Shown one piece after another: positions 46,728-56,171 of a stretch of DNA of 64,000 nucleotides. The position numbers and the translations under genes are program-made. This DNA comes from Trinickia symbiotica. GTDB lineage: Bacteria > Pseudomonadota > Gammaproteobacteria > Burkholderiales > Burkholderiaceae. Numbering within the stretch: the first letter of the stretch is position 1; every line of letters starts with the position of its first letter. The notes under the pieces are model-generated. The model was not told the DNA's origin and ran no database searches. It worked only from the letters and a program-made list of their open reading frames with translations. Location: positions 1-64,000 of the forward strand of contig NZ_PTIR01000009.1 of NCBI RefSeq assembly GCF_002934455.1. The letters are read 5' to 3'.

Positions 46728-48569
46728 TTATTGCTCGGCTGGCGCCGCCGGACTGCTAGATGGCGCAAGGCTCGTCAATGCTCGAGGACCGCTCCCGCCG
46801 CGGCTTTCAAGCAGCCGCTGAACCAGGCCTTGGCGCGGCCCTTCGCGGTCCCACGCCAAGTGCGTGTTTTCACCGATCACTTGGCGCAGAATGCCCCTGT
46901 TGTCGGCGCGCACGGCCGGCCAGACAGGGATGTGCATGCCGGCTTGACGGCTCGCAGACGCCTGCTGTGCCCCACCTGTGACGGGGGCCGGCGCTTCGGG
47001 TTCGGCGGCTACCTGCACCAGCTCGATTGCCGTGTCGCTGCCGGATCCGGCGGACGCTGTCCCGTTGGGATTGCCGGTCTTCACGAACTGCTCGACGTAG
47101 CCGGAGAAAATGCGCGAGACGTCGTAGTCCACCGCGGTCCATGCGTATCGCCGCTGCTTCTGCAGGTTGCCGAGTGCGTACTCCACTTCTGCGCTGTGTG
47201 CCGCCCCGAGGGTGGGCTGCGGCGTTTTATGCTGCTCTTTCGCCGAATCCGTCGCAGGCGGCCGCGGTTGCGTGTAGCGGTAATAGTAGACGGGCGCGTG
47301 TCCGCCTTGCAGGTGCGACTGCATCCAGCGCCAGGCGCTGTTGCCGACGAAAAGATCTCCAGCAAGCGCCGTGGCGGCGTGCATCACCTCGTTGTTGTCA
47401 TTGCCGGGGTAATGCGCGAGCACTTCCTGCGCATGACCCGGGAACATCGTGGTGACCGTTTGGCGCCAGTTTTCCGGCGTAGGCGCGGCATCGCCAAGGA
47501 GCGTAGTGAAGTGGGCTTCCTGCGAATTGGAGCCGAGCATCAGCGGGACCGATGCCTGCTGACCCGCGCTATAGATCGATTCAGGCGATTCGGTCACGAA
47601 ATGTCCGTCGACAGTCGGCCAGAAAATGGCGGCCGTCGACTTCGTCTTCGTGGCGGCGAGCACCTTGTCGGCCGGCACTGCGCGCAGTTGCTGCAGCGAT
47701 GTGCCGCCGAGCATCGCCGCGAATTGCGTGGCCGCATGCTCGGCCTCATCGCGTTTCTTGAACCCGACCGACCCGAACGCCGCGCCGCTCTCGCCGATCG
47801 CGCGCGCGAAGAGCCCGCGCGATACCGGTGAGGTCATGTGGGCGCTGACCGAAACAGAACCGGCAGAATTGCCGGCGATCGTTACCTGATCCGGGTCGCC
47901 TCCGAACTTCGTGATGTTGTTGCGGACCCAGCGCAGCGCGGCGGCCTGATCGAGCAGCCCGTAATTTCCCGTTGCCCCGTGCGACGACTCGCTTGCCGCT
48001 TCGGGCAGCGCGAGGAAGCCGAATGCGCCGAGACGATAGTTGACCGTCACGACGACAATGCCGCGCGAGGCAAGCTCCGCCCCATCATAGCGGGCCTCCG
48101 AGCCATCTCCGGCTGCGAAGCCGCCACCATGAAAATAGACGAGCACGGGCCGCTTGTTGTTTTCGCCGATGTCCGGCGTCCAGACATTCAAATAGAGGCA
48201 ATCCTCGCTCATGCCAGTGGCGCGCGTGTCGCGCTTCGACGATTTCAGCTGCATGCAACTGGGACCGAACTGTCGGGCGGGGCGAACGCCGGCCCACCGG
48301 GCAACGGGTTGCGGCTCGCGCCAGCGGAATTCGCCGACGGGCGGTGCGGCGTAAGGAATCCCGCGGAACACCTTCACGGTGGGCGCTCGCATGCTGCGGC
48401 CGAACGCGGGCACGCGCATACCTTCCACGATGCCGTCGGAAAGCAGCACCGAGGGCGGCGTCGGCGCGGCCGCAGCCGCTTGCGCGGCGCATGGCAGCAG
48501 GCATGACAGCGCGAGGGCCGCGGCGGCCGCTGCTCGAGATGGTTCGGGCTTGCGTAATGTGATTCTCAT
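46728..48569 (-). CDS. Secreted type-B carboxylesterase (copy 3 of 3)
   Basis: A 613-residue carboxylesterase and the first gene of the tandem trio in transcription order. A signal peptide covers residues 1-35. The triad is complete: Ser235 in GNSAG, Glu351 in NSQEAHF and His458 in GAAHSAEVEY. It carries an insertion of about 40 residues (alanine/proline/glutamate-rich, near 510-550) not seen in copy 1. GGAGG lies eight bases before the ATG. The leader GGAGGCAAAAA before ATGAG is shared with copy 1, evidence that they duplicated with their 5' region. Confidence 0.92.
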   Translation of the reverse strand: MRITLRKPEPSRAAAAAALALSCLLPCAAQAAAAAPTPPSVLLSDGIVEGMRVPAFGRSMRAPTVKVFRGIPYAAPPVGEFRWREPQPVARWAGVRPARQFGPSCMQLKSSKRDTRATGMSEDCLYLNVWTPDIGENNKRPVLVYFHGGGFAAGDGSEARYDGAELASRGIVVVTVNYRLGAFGFLALPEAASESSHGATGNYGLLDQAAALRWVRNNITKFGGDPDQVTIAGNSAGSVSVSAHMTSPVSRGLFARAIGESGAAFGSVGFKKRDEAEHAATQFAAMLGGTSLQQLRAVPADKVLAATKTKSTAAIFWPTVDGHFVTESPESIYSAGQQASVPLMLGSNSQEAHFTTLLGDAAPTPENWRQTVTTMFPGHAQEVLAHYPGNDNNEVMHAATALAGDLFVGNSAWRWMQSHLQGGHAPVYYYRYTQPRPPATDSAKEQHKTPQPTLGAAHSAEVEYALGNLQKQRRYAWTAVDYDVSRIFSGYVEQFVKTGNPNGTASAGSGSDTAIELVQVAAEPEAPAPVTGGAQQASASRQAGMHIPVWPAVRADNRGILRQVIGENTHLAWDREGPRQGLVQRLLESRGGSGPRALTSLAPSSSPAAPAEQ

Positions 48570-48624
48570 TTTTTTGCCTCCATAGTTCGCTCACGCCGGC
48601 ACCGAGATGGCGCCTGCCTCGCGT

Positions 48625-48683
48625 GAGGCCCTCAATCATCTTTGGGGGCGATTTTGAGAGAGCTCATTGTTTGAAAATCGGAC
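48625..48683 (-). promoter_or_regulatory. Conserved upstream segment of esterase copy 3
   Basis: Counterpart of 44875-44932, located 56-114 bases before the copy 3 start. It shares the GAGGC block, a GATTT block and an AT-rich TTGAAAATC block in the same order. Probably promoter-bearing. Confidence 0.4.
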
Positions 48684-48756
48684 GAAATAACCCCCCGCGC
48701 CTCGTTGCGTCGAGGCGGTTCAAAAAGAAAGCGAGAGAGAAATGGCGGGAGCGGAC

Positions 48757-49770
48757 CTACCGATGGCGCGTGACGGTGCCGAGCATTCCCCGCATCCCGG
48801 GATAGTCCGGCAGCTGATTGACCGATACGCCGCGCGCCTTGGCGTAAAGCGCGAGCATGTCCGGCAGCCGTTTGATGATATCGAGCCGCCGGGCTACGGT
48901 ATAAGGGTGCGCGCGAATGAAGCCGTCCTTGTCGCGCCGCGTGGCATCGGCGAGCTTGTCCCAGGCCGGCACGGCGGCACGTGGATCGAACCCGGCGCGG
49001 GCGGCGATATCCGCGCCGATGACGTCGGCTTCGGTTTCGTCGGTCGCGTCGTATTTCGTCGAGGCGGCAGGCGGACCGAAGGTCGCTCCCGTCGCCGGGG
49101 TGCCGTCGAGACCGTTTACCCCGAAAAGCGGTGGAATCGGGTTCGCGCCCAAGGGGATCGACGGCGGTTGACCGCCGAGCCGCTCGCGCACCTGCTCACG
49201 CAGTGCGTGCGCGATCTCATGCCCGATGAGCAGGCCGAGCTCGTCGTCGCGCAGGCGAATCCGATCGAGCAGCCCGGAATAGACGAGAATCTTGCCGCCG
49301 GCCAAGCAAGACATGCCGATTCGAGACGAACGGACAACGTTGACTTCCCAATGCCAGTCCTTGATGCGGTCGCTCCATTTTTCGGCAAGCGGGGCAAGCC
49401 TCATGGCGATGGCGCGGACTCGGTCAACTCGGGCATCGCTCGCCGGAAGCAACCGCCCCGACTCGCGCGCGCGCTCGACGAGCGCCGCGTATTCCACTGC
49501 CGACTGCGCCTCGAGAATCGGCGGCGGCACGAGGTTGCGGAACATGGCGTCGTTGCCGAAGTGGATGTCGGTGCCGGGCGTATAGGCCGGATCTTTCGCG
49601 GCCGAGCCCGCGGTCGCGCTCGGCTTGGCCGCATGTGTGCCTCCCGGCAATCCGACAAGGCCCAGTAAAATAGCGAATGCTGACAGCAGCACGCGCGCCG
49701 ACGCGAAGCAGCGCCGATCGAGCGAACGATTGTACGGACGGCCCTGAGCCGTTATGTGCGAACCCGCCAT
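48757..49770 (-). CDS. M48-family metalloprotease, exported
   Basis: A 337-residue protein with a hydrophobic signal segment (residues 26-47, ending THA) and a zinc protease domain: LLIGHEIAHALREQ gives the HExxH site and EAD in ETEADVIGAD the third ligand. It resembles the LoiP/YcaL/BepA group of periplasmic proteases but has no TPR repeats. The start at 49770 overlaps the 3' end of the permease gene by 19 bases, so the two are probably co-transcribed. An alternative start further downstream cannot be excluded. Confidence 0.85.
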   Translation of the reverse strand: MAGSHITAQGRPYNRSLDRRCFASARVLLSAFAILLGLVGLPGGTHAAKPSATAGSAAKDPAYTPGTDIHFGNDAMFRNLVPPPILEAQSAVEYAALVERARESGRLLPASDARVDRVRAIAMRLAPLAEKWSDRIKDWHWEVNVVRSSRIGMSCLAGGKILVYSGLLDRIRLRDDELGLLIGHEIAHALREQVRERLGGQPPSIPLGANPIPPLFGVNGLDGTPATGATFGPPAASTKYDATDETEADVIGADIAARAGFDPRAAVPAWDKLADATRRDKDGFIRAHPYTVARRLDIIKRLPDMLALYAKARGVSVNQLPDYPGMRGMLGTVTRHR

Positions 49771-50921
49771 GGTGCGATCTTCGGCAACAGCAGCATGCCG
49801 GGCGCGGCCAGCACGGCGCAAACCAGAAAATAGTCGAACCAGCCGATGCGGGCGACGATGAAGCCGCTCGCGGCCGACGCCAGTGTGCGCGGCACCGAGG
49901 CGAGGCTCGTGAATAGCGCGAACTGCGTCGCCGTGTAGCGCGGATCGGTGGTGCTCGCGATGTATGCGGTAAAAGCGGCGAGCGTGAGCCCCGTCGAAAA
50001 CGTTTCGAAACCGTAGATGAGCGCCAGCGCCGCGGGCGAGGGGCCGATCTTCGCGAGCCAGGCGAAGCCGAGCGTCGAGACGATCTGCACCGCGCCGAAG
50101 ATCCACAGCCCGCGCGCGATGCCGATCTTGACGAGCCACGCGCCGCCGATTATGCCGCCGGCGAGACTGGCCCAGAACGCCGTCGTCTTGGCGATCACGC
50201 CGATCTGCGTCTTTTCGAAGCCGAGATCGAGGAAGAACGACGTCGAAAGCGTCGTCGCCATCGTGTCGCCGAGCTTGTAGAGGAAGATGAACGCAAGGAC
50301 GACGAGCGCCGCCACCCAACCGTCGCGTGCGACGAATTCCGAAAGCGGCAACACGATCGCCTCGCGCAGGTTTTTTGGCGGTGCGCCATGCACTTCGGGC
50401 TCGCGCACGACGAGCGTCATCGCCATGCCGGGCAGCATGAACGCGGCCGTCGCGGCGAAGACCGAGGTCCAGGGCAGATGGTCGGACAGAATCAGCGACA
50501 ACGAGCCCGGAATCAGCGCGGCAACTTTGTACGCGTTCACGTGCACCGCATTGCCGAGCCCCTGCTCGGTATCGGCGAGCAGCTCACGCCGGTAGGCGTC
50601 GATGACGATGTCCTGGCTCGCGCCGAAGAACGCGACGAGCGCGGTCAGCGCGGCGACGGTCCAGATCGCGTCGCGCGGCGACACGAAGCCGAGCGAGGCG
50701 ATCGCGCAGGCGACGAGGATCTGCGTGGCCAGCATCCAGCCACGCCTGCGGCCTGGGCGCCAGCCGGGCAGGCGCGGCACGTAGCGGTCCATCAGCGGCG
50801 CCCAGATGAACTTCCAGGTGTATGGAAATTGAATCAGCGCGAAAAGACCGATTTCCTTGAGATTGACGCCTTCCGAGCGCAGCCAGGCCTGCACGAGATA
50901 AACGAGCGTGAAGAGCGGCAA
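49752..50921 (-). CDS. ampG: AmpG-family muropeptide permease (start unresolved)
   Basis: A major facilitator protein of the AmpG type that imports anhydromuropeptides for cell-wall recycling. LPLFTLVYLVQAWLRSEGV, PYTWKFIWAPLMDRY, and GASQDIVIDAYRRELL are AmpG signatures, and about 12 helices are predicted. The coordinates given start at a TTG (50921), but this cuts the first helix in two: the open frame continues upstream with RAFLNRRILICVFLGFTSG, the expected AmpG N-terminus. No ATG, GTG or TTG occurs in frame between that TTG and the in-frame stop near the metW end. An ATC at 51050-51048 preceded by GAGG six bases upstream is the best candidate for a non-canonical start (length then 432). 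Confidence 0.85.
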   Translation of the reverse strand: MPLFTLVYLVQAWLRSEGVNLKEIGLFALIQFPYTWKFIWAPLMDRYVPRLPGWRPGRRRGWMLATQILVACAIASLGFVSPRDAIWTVAALTALVAFFGASQDIVIDAYRRELLADTEQGLGNAVHVNAYKVAALIPGSLSLILSDHLPWTSVFAATAAFMLPGMAMTLVVREPEVHGAPPKNLREAIVLPLSEFVARDGWVAALVVLAFIFLYKLGDTMATTLSTSFFLDLGFEKTQIGVIAKTTAFWASLAGGIIGGAWLVKIGIARGLWIFGAVQIVSTLGFAWLAKIGPSPAALALIYGFETFSTGLTLAAFTAYIASTTDPRYTATQFALFTSLASVPRTLASAASGFIVARIGWFDYFLVCAVLAAPGMLLLPKIAPWRVRT

Positions 50922-51108
50922 TCCAGACGTGAAGCCGAGAAAGACGCAAATCAGGATGCGCCGGTTGAGAAACGCCCGCCAGCCGGGATGGTCCTCGTGG
51001 GCGGCGAGCGCGCGCGCCTCGTGCGGCGGATTGGGAATATCGCGTTTGATAGTCGGCCTCGTCGGTTCGCGCGCAACGCCCGAAAGCCCGGGCGATGGCC
51101 CCGGGGGC

Positions 51109-51717
51109 TCAGCTGCGCTTCACGCGGTAGACCGCAAGACTACCACGCCAGTTCTCGCCCCATCGCACCGTGCGGCCGTCGTGCAGGACGACGCGATCGA
51201 GGATTTCGATGCCGACCTCGGGCGCGAGCGCCTCGAAGTCTTCGATGGTCAGCACGCGCACGTTCGGCGTGTTGTGCCACTGATACGGCAGCGACTTCGA
51301 AACCGGCATGCGCCCTTTCATGACCGACAGCCGATGCGGCCAGTAGCCGAAGTTCGGAAACGAGACGATGCATTGCTTGCCGACGCGCACCGTCTCGCGC
51401 AGGATCGCGGCCGTCTGATGGATCGTTTGCAGCGTCTGCGAGAGGATGGCGAAATCGAAGCTGTCGTCCTCGAAGAGACGCAAGCCGTCTTCGAGGTTTT
51501 GCTGGATGACGTTGACACCGTGCTTGACGCAGGCCAGCACGCCGGCATCGTTGATCTCGATGCCGTAGCCTCGCACCTCGAGCTCCTCGCCGAGCAGGGC
51601 GAGCAGTGCGCCGTCACCGCAGCCAAGGTCGAGGACGGTCGAGCGCGGCTCGACCCAGCGCGCGATCGCGCGAAAATCGGCTCGCGTCGCGAGCGAATCG
51701 ATGACGGCCTGGTTCAC
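51109..51717 (-). CDS. metW: Methionine biosynthesis protein MetW
   Basis: A 202-residue protein with an AdoMet-dependent methyltransferase fold: [18 protein letters not shown] holds the AdoMet motif and [15 protein letters not shown] the following strand. MetW is required with MetX for homoserine acylation in many proteobacteria. It starts with GTG overlapping the metX stop as GTGA, so the two are translationally coupled. Length is typical. Confidence 0.95.
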   Translation of the reverse strand: MNQAVIDSLATRADFRAIARWVEPRSTVLDLGCGDGALLALLGEELEVRGYGIEINDAGVLACVKHGVNVIQQNLEDGLRLFEDDSFDFAILSQTLQTIHQTAAILRETVRVGKQCIVSFPNFGYWPHRLSVMKGRMPVSKSLPYQWHNTPNVRVLTIEDFEALAPEVGIEILDRVVLHDGRTVRWGENWRGSLAVYRVKRS

Positions 51718-52868
51718 GCTCCGACCTCCTCGGCAATGCGTTCGTAATAGGCGCGCACGGCGTTGTGATAGCGCGCGTCGTCGAGCAGGAAGGCGTCGTG
51801 GCCGTGCGGCGCATCGATTTCCGCGTACGTAACGTGCCGCTTATTGTCGAGCAGCGCCTTCACGATCTCGCGCGAGCGCGCGGGTGCGAAGCGCCAGTCC
51901 GTCGCGAAGCTGATGACGAGATACCGCGCGCTCGTCAGCGCGAGCGCGGCGGTCAGGTCGCCGCCGAACGCCTTGGCCGGATCGAAGTAGTCGAGCGCGC
52001 GCGTGAGCAGCAAGTAAGTGTTCGCATCGAAGTAGTCGGCGAATTTTTCGCCCTGGTACCGTAGATACGACTCGACCTCGAACTCGACGTCGAAGCTGAA
52101 GTTGTAGGCCTCCGCGGCGCCGACCGAGCCGTTCTCGCGGCGCAGCGCGCGGCCGAACTTCGTCGCCATGTCGTCGTCGGACAGATAAGTGATATGTCCG
52201 ATCATCCGCGCGACGCGCAGGCCGCGCTTCGGTTTCACGCCATGCGCGTAATAGTCGCCGCCATGAAAGTCGGGATCGGAGAGAATCGCCGAGCGCGCCA
52301 CTTCGTTGAACGCGATGTTCTGCGCGGAAAGCTTCGGCGTCGATGCGATATCGATACAGTGCGCGACGCGCTCGGGATACATCATGCTCCAGGCGAGCGC
52401 CTGCATGCCGCCCAGGCTGCCGCCCATCACGGCGGCGAAACGCTCGATGCCGAACGCGTCGGCCACGCGCGCTTGCGCATGGACCCAGTCTTCGACGGTG
52501 ACGACGGGAAAGCTCGCGCCAAACGGGCGCCCCGTGGCGGGATCGATGCTCATCGGGCCCGTCGAGCCGAAGCACGAGCCCAGATTGTTGACGCCGATCA
52601 CGAAGAAGCGGTTGGTATCGAGCGGCTTGCCGGGGCCGACCATGTTGTCCCACCAGCCGACGTTCTTAGGCTCGCCGGCGTACGTGCCGGCGACATGATG
52701 GGAGGCGTTGAGCGCATGGCAGACGAGCACCGCGTTCGAGCGCGCGGCGTTGAGCGTGCCATACGTTTCGACCATCAGCTCGTAGCCCGCGAGCGCGCTG
52801 CCGTTTTGCAGCGCGAGCGGCTGGCTGAACTGCATCCGTTGTGGGGCGACGATCCCGACTGATTCCAT
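51714..52868 (-). CDS. metX: Homoserine O-acyltransferase MetX
   Basis: A 384-residue alpha/beta-hydrolase-fold enzyme of methionine synthesis. Ser151 in [10 protein letters not shown] is the nucleophile; the aspartate and histidine lie in the C-terminal region, His in [12 protein letters not shown]. In beta-proteobacteria with metW the MetX-type enzyme is often a succinyltransferase rather than an acetyltransferase; which applies here is not decided. The ATG at 52868 is preceded by GGCGGAG. It is the first gene of metXW. Confidence 0.94.
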   Translation of the reverse strand: MESVGIVAPQRMQFSQPLALQNGSALAGYELMVETYGTLNAARSNAVLVCHALNASHHVAGTYAGEPKNVGWWDNMVGPGKPLDTNRFFVIGVNNLGSCFGSTGPMSIDPATGRPFGASFPVVTVEDWVHAQARVADAFGIERFAAVMGGSLGGMQALAWSMMYPERVAHCIDIASTPKLSAQNIAFNEVARSAILSDPDFHGGDYYAHGVKPKRGLRVARMIGHITYLSDDDMATKFGRALRRENGSVGAAEAYNFSFDVEFEVESYLRYQGEKFADYFDANTYLLLTRALDYFDPAKAFGGDLTAALALTSARYLVISFATDWRFAPARSREIVKALLDNKRHVTYAEIDAPHGHDAFLLDDARYHNAVRAYYERIAEEVGA

Positions 52869-52888
52869 TCACTCCGCCTTCTGATTGA

Positions 52889-52960
52889 GCGGCTAAATGG
52901 TGTCGGCGGTGCGCGGGCGGGCGGTTGCGCGGCTGACGACCTCTTTAGCCGCATTTATAC
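52889..52960 (-). promoter_or_regulatory. metX promoter region with flanking inverted repeat
   Basis: On the minus strand TATAAAT (52959-52953) is a good -10, about 85 bases before the metX ATG. A perfect 9-bp inverted repeat links 52944-52952 (GCGGCTAAA read on the minus strand) with 52889-52897. It encloses most of the leader and could be an operator pair or a leader stem. No known methionine riboswitch pattern is recognised. Confidence 0.4.
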
Positions 52961-53088
52961 CGAACCTCAGGACACCAGGGTTCACGCGCCCGCAATCGAG
53001 TCGACAAATCGGCGCGTCACTTCACTTGCCCAGGACGCTCCCGGGCGAGTCGCAAAGCATAGCGGAAAATGTCATTAGGCGCTATCAG

Positions 53089-53784
53089 CTATTGCAGAAT
53101 GAGCCGAAGTTGCGCGTCGGCATGCTCGGCGGGCGCGCGCGTGAACCCGCTCTTCGCGTAGCGGTGCCAGCGGCCGAGCACATAGCTGACGACCAGGCTC
53201 GCGCGCACGGCGGGATCGTAGTCGGCCGGCAGCGGCACGCTTGGCGCCCCGTCGGCGCCGGGCGCGGCGCCCGCCGCTTGATTGGCCTCCATCAGCGCCA
53301 GCCGCAGACATTGTTTCACCGAGGCCTCGACGCGCTCGAGCATCTGGTTGATGCGCTCGGCGAGGCGCTCGTGCTCGCCGACGAGCGCCTCGCCCGTCAA
53401 CACGCGCGTCATGCCGGGGTTCTTGGCGGCGAAGTTGAGCAGCATCAGGCCGATCGCGCGCGCCTGCAGGACGCCGTTCGGCTCCTTGGCGACAATCTGG
53501 TTGATGAGCGCGAAGAGCGTTCCTTCGATGAATTCGATGAGCGCTTCGAACATTTGCGCTTTGCTCGCGAATTGCCGGTAAAGCGCCGCCTCGGAGACGC
53601 CGAGCCGACCCGCGAGCGCGGCCGTCGTGATTTTTTCGCCTTTGGGGGCTTCGAGCATCGCCGCGAGCGTCTGAAGGATGTGCACGCGCCGCTCGCCCGG
53701 CTTCATGCGCGGTGCCCGGGCGGGGCCCGAGGGGTCCGGCTCGCCGTCTACGATCGCTGCTGACTGCCGCTCGCTCGATTGCAT
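53089..53784 (-). CDS. slmA: Nucleoid occlusion factor SlmA
   Basis: A 231-residue TetR-type DNA-binding protein that blocks FtsZ assembly over the nucleoid. The helix-turn-helix spans ERRVHILQTLAAML and ITTAALAGRLGVSEAALYRQ FASKAQMFEALIEFIE, the SlmA pattern, and the C-terminal dimer domain follows. It starts at an ATG (53784) that removes five extra residues of a TTG start. About 30 N-terminal residues before the HTH are disordered. It lies near argB and the HAD nucleotidase, a conserved neighbourhood in Burkholderiales. Confidence 0.92.
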   Translation of the reverse strand: MQSSERQSAAIVDGEPDPSGPARAPRMKPGERRVHILQTLAAMLEAPKGEKITTAALAGRLGVSEAALYRQFASKAQMFEALIEFIEGTLFALINQIVAKEPNGVLQARAIGLMLLNFAAKNPGMTRVLTGEALVGEHERLAERINQMLERVEASVKQCLRLALMEANQAAGAAPGADGAPSVPLPADYDPAVRASLVVSYVLGRWHRYAKSGFTRAPAEHADAQLRLILQ

Positions 53785-53893
53785 TTGCGCCCCCGGCAAC
53801 GTTGTCTTCCGTTTTGGAACGTGCGTCCGTGACCCCGGCGGCGTGCCGCTCGCAGGGACCGCGTTTGCCAGGTGTCCCGACTCGGGAAACCTG

Positions 53894-54634
53894 TTAGAGC
53901 TTTTGCTTTTGCAGCGATTTTAGCGAACGAACGCGGCGATCGACATAATGCGGTCGGCCCGTGCCGGGCAGGCGCGGGCTCGACCCATCGCGCTTCGGCG
54001 CGGCGACGAGGTGACCGACGACCCAGACTGTGCGGATGCCGAGACGCCGATAGCGCTTCAGGTGGCCGCGCGTGTCTTCGACGAGAACGGCGTCGGCCAT
54101 TCTCGCACGGGCCTCGCGCAGCACGCCGCGCAACATCGCGAGATCGGGCTTGGCGCGCCAGACGCCACCCTGCTGCATATGCTCGATGGCGACGACGCGC
54201 TCGAAAAGCCGCTCGATCCCGAGCCCAGCCAGCACGGCCCGCGCGTAAGCTTCGGGCGCATTGGTGAGAATGAACTTGCGGCCCGGCAGCGCGGCGATGA
54301 GGCGCGCGAGGCCGCGTTCGGCGCGCAGCATGTCGCTCAAGTCCGGCAGCGTGTGAACGACCCGCAGGAAATCGTGAGGATCGATCGGATGATGGCGCGC
54401 CAGCCCCGTCAGCGTCGCACCATAGCGGCGGACGTAGCCGAGTCGCAAACGGTCGGCCTCCGCGCGCTCGACGCCCAGCGCATCGACGATGTACTGCGTC
54501 ATCGCCTCGTTGATCGCCGGAAAGATCGCGAACGACGCGCGATGCAGCGTGTTGTCGAGGTCGAAGAGCCAGACGGGGCGCGAGGCGTTCGAGGTGCGGC
54601 GCAGTCGGCGGCGCCGGGTCAGCAGGCTGGGCAT
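53894..54634 (-). CDS. HAD-family pyrimidine 5'-nucleotidase
   Basis: A 246-residue haloacid-dehalogenase-type phosphatase. Motif I is VWLFDLDNTLH (nucleophile Asp in DLDNT), motif II LTNAPEAYA, motif III the lysine of RAKPD, and motif IV VLVEDTRGHLK. Together with the cap helix sequence ATLTGLARHHPIDPHDFL, this fits the SDT1/YjjG-like pyrimidine 5'-nucleotidase group. It dephosphorylates nucleoside monophosphates, possibly as house-cleaning. It lies between argB and slmA, all on the minus strand. Confidence 0.9.
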   Translation of the reverse strand: MPSLLTRRRRLRRTSNASRPVWLFDLDNTLHRASFAIFPAINEAMTQYIVDALGVERAEADRLRLGYVRRYGATLTGLARHHPIDPHDFLRVVHTLPDLSDMLRAERGLARLIAALPGRKFILTNAPEAYARAVLAGLGIERLFERVVAIEHMQQGGVWRAKPDLAMLRGVLREARARMADAVLVEDTRGHLKRYRRLGIRTVWVVGHLVAAPKRDGSSPRLPGTGRPHYVDRRVRSLKSLQKQKL

Positions 54635-54740
54635 GGTTGCGGACGGAGCTGCGGCGGCCGGCGGCTCGCGTCCCCAAGGGGATTACCTTCGGGGCACCGG
54701 CGCAGCCGCCTCCTGCCTTGGGAGCGCGTTCAGGGAGCGC

Positions 54741-55640
54741 TCAATGAGAGCGGATCATCGTGCCGAACGGCTGCTCGGTCAGGATTTCGAGCAGCACCGA
54801 GTGCTCGATCCGACCGTCGATGATGTGGACAGAGCGCACGCCGCTCTTCGCCGCGTCGAGCGCGGAGGCGATCTTCGGCAGCATGCCGCCCGAGATGGTG
54901 CCGTCTTCGAACAGCGCGTCGATCTCGCGCGCCGAGAGATCCGTCAGCAGGTTGCCCGATTTGTCCATCACGCCGGGGATGTTCGTCATCATGACGAGCT
55001 TCTCGGCGTTGAGGACGACGGCGAGCTTGCCGGCGACGAGGTCCGCGTTGATGTTGTACGAGAGGCCGTCCTCGCCGAAGCCGATCGGAGAAATGACGGG
55101 GATGAAGGCGTCATCCTGCAGCGCGCGCACGACGGCCGGGTTGATCGACTCGACCTCGCCGACCTGGCCGATGTCGACGTACTGGCCGGGATTCTCGCGG
55201 TCCGGCATCATCAGCTTGCGCGCATGAATGAGGCCGCCGTCCTTGCCGGTCAGGCCGACGGCGTGGCCGCCGAAGTGGTTGATGAGCGTGACGATGTCCT
55301 GCTGCACTTCCCCGCCGAGCACCCACTCGACGACTTCCATCGTCTCTTCGTCGGTGACGCGCATGCCTTGCACGAACGTGCCCTGCTTGCCGATCTTCTT
55401 GAGGGCCTGGTCGATCTGCGGGCCGCCGCCGTGCACGATGACCGGATTGATCCCGACCAGCTTGAGCAGGATCACGTCGCGCGCGAAGCCTTGCTTGAGC
55501 CGCTCCTCGATCATCGCGTTGCCGCCGTATTTGATGACGACGGTCTTGCCGTGGTATTGACGAATATAGGGCAGGGCCTCGGCCAGTATTTCGGCTTTCA
55601 GAGCGGGCGGAATCTGGGAGAGGTCGATGGGCTCGGACAT
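54741..55640 (-). CDS. argB: Acetylglutamate kinase
   Basis: A 299-residue kinase for the second step of arginine synthesis. [13 protein letters not shown] near residue 33 is the ATP-binding glycine loop, [13 protein letters not shown] binds N-acetylglutamate, and [17 protein letters not shown] is the catalytic lysine segment. The N-terminal helix (residues 8-28) is the one that forms the arginine-sensitive hexamer in feedback-regulated enzymes. The start at 55640 gives the family length; upstream in-frame codons are ignored. Confidence 0.96.
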   Translation of the reverse strand: MSEPIDLSQIPPALKAEILAEALPYIRQYHGKTVVIKYGGNAMIEERLKQGFARDVILLKLVGINPVIVHGGGPQIDQALKKIGKQGTFVQGMRVTDEETMEVVEWVLGGEVQQDIVTLINHFGGHAVGLTGKDGGLIHARKLMMPDRENPGQYVDIGQVGEVESINPAVVRALQDDAFIPVISPIGFGEDGLSYNINADLVAGKLAVVLNAEKLVMMTNIPGVMDKSGNLLTDLSAREIDALFEDGTISGGMLPKIASALDAAKSGVRSVHIIDGRIEHSVLLEILTEQPFGTMIRSH

Positions 55641-55875
55641 GGCGGCAAGCTCGGCGGGCAAACGGGTTGAAACGGTAGGAACGGTCGAAAACGCGCGGAA
55701 CCGGGGCGAAAACAGGCCGAATTGTACAGGACTGATTGTGGACGGGCGGCTTGCTCCGCGGTTTTTAGTCGCAGGCGCAACGGTTACACGCGGCTCGGCG
55801 GCGGGGCGCGCATGCGGCGTGCCTCGAACGCTGGCATCATGCACTTATATTGTCATTTTCCCGCGGCGAACCGTC

Positions 55876-56163
55876 ATGTGTCCCCCGAACCGATCCGCGG
55901 CCTCGCCGGCCTCCGCCGCACCGGCACGTTGTCCGCGTTGCGGCGAGGCGTTCGATTGCGGGCGCGAGAGCGGGTCCTCCGACTGCTGGTGCGCCTCGAT
56001 GCCGAAGCTGCCTGCCGGGCGTCTCGTCCCCGGCGCGCCGTGCTTGTGTCCGCAATGCCTCGCCACGGAACTCGCGGCCTCGGCCGGCGAGTCTTCCGGG
56101 CGTTCGGCGGCCGGGACTCACGATTCGTCGTTTCCGCCCTCTTCGTCCTCTCCGTCAGACTGA
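55876..56163 (+). CDS. Cysteine-rich CWC-type protein
   Basis: A 95-residue protein with the pattern CPRCGEAFDCG, then DCWCASMPKLP, then CLCPQCLATEL: eight cysteines that should form two metal-binding knuckles, as in the cysteine-rich CWC family. The remaining C-terminal third is serine-rich and disordered. Family function is unknown. The stop is eight bases before the regB start, so it likely belongs to the same transcript. The ATG at 55876 is the closest reasonable start; no strong ribosome-binding site is seen. Confidence 0.75.
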   Translation: MCPPNRSAASPASAAPARCPRCGEAFDCGRESGSSDCWCASMPKLPAGRLVPGAPCLCPQCLATELAASAGESSGRSAAGTHDSSFPPSSSSPSD

Positions 56164-56171
56164 TCGTTCCG

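Noticed and set aside
52869-52960. SAM or SAH riboswitch before metX
   Set aside because: The leader is only about 80 bases and shows none of the conserved cores I know for SAM-I, SAM-II or SAH classes.
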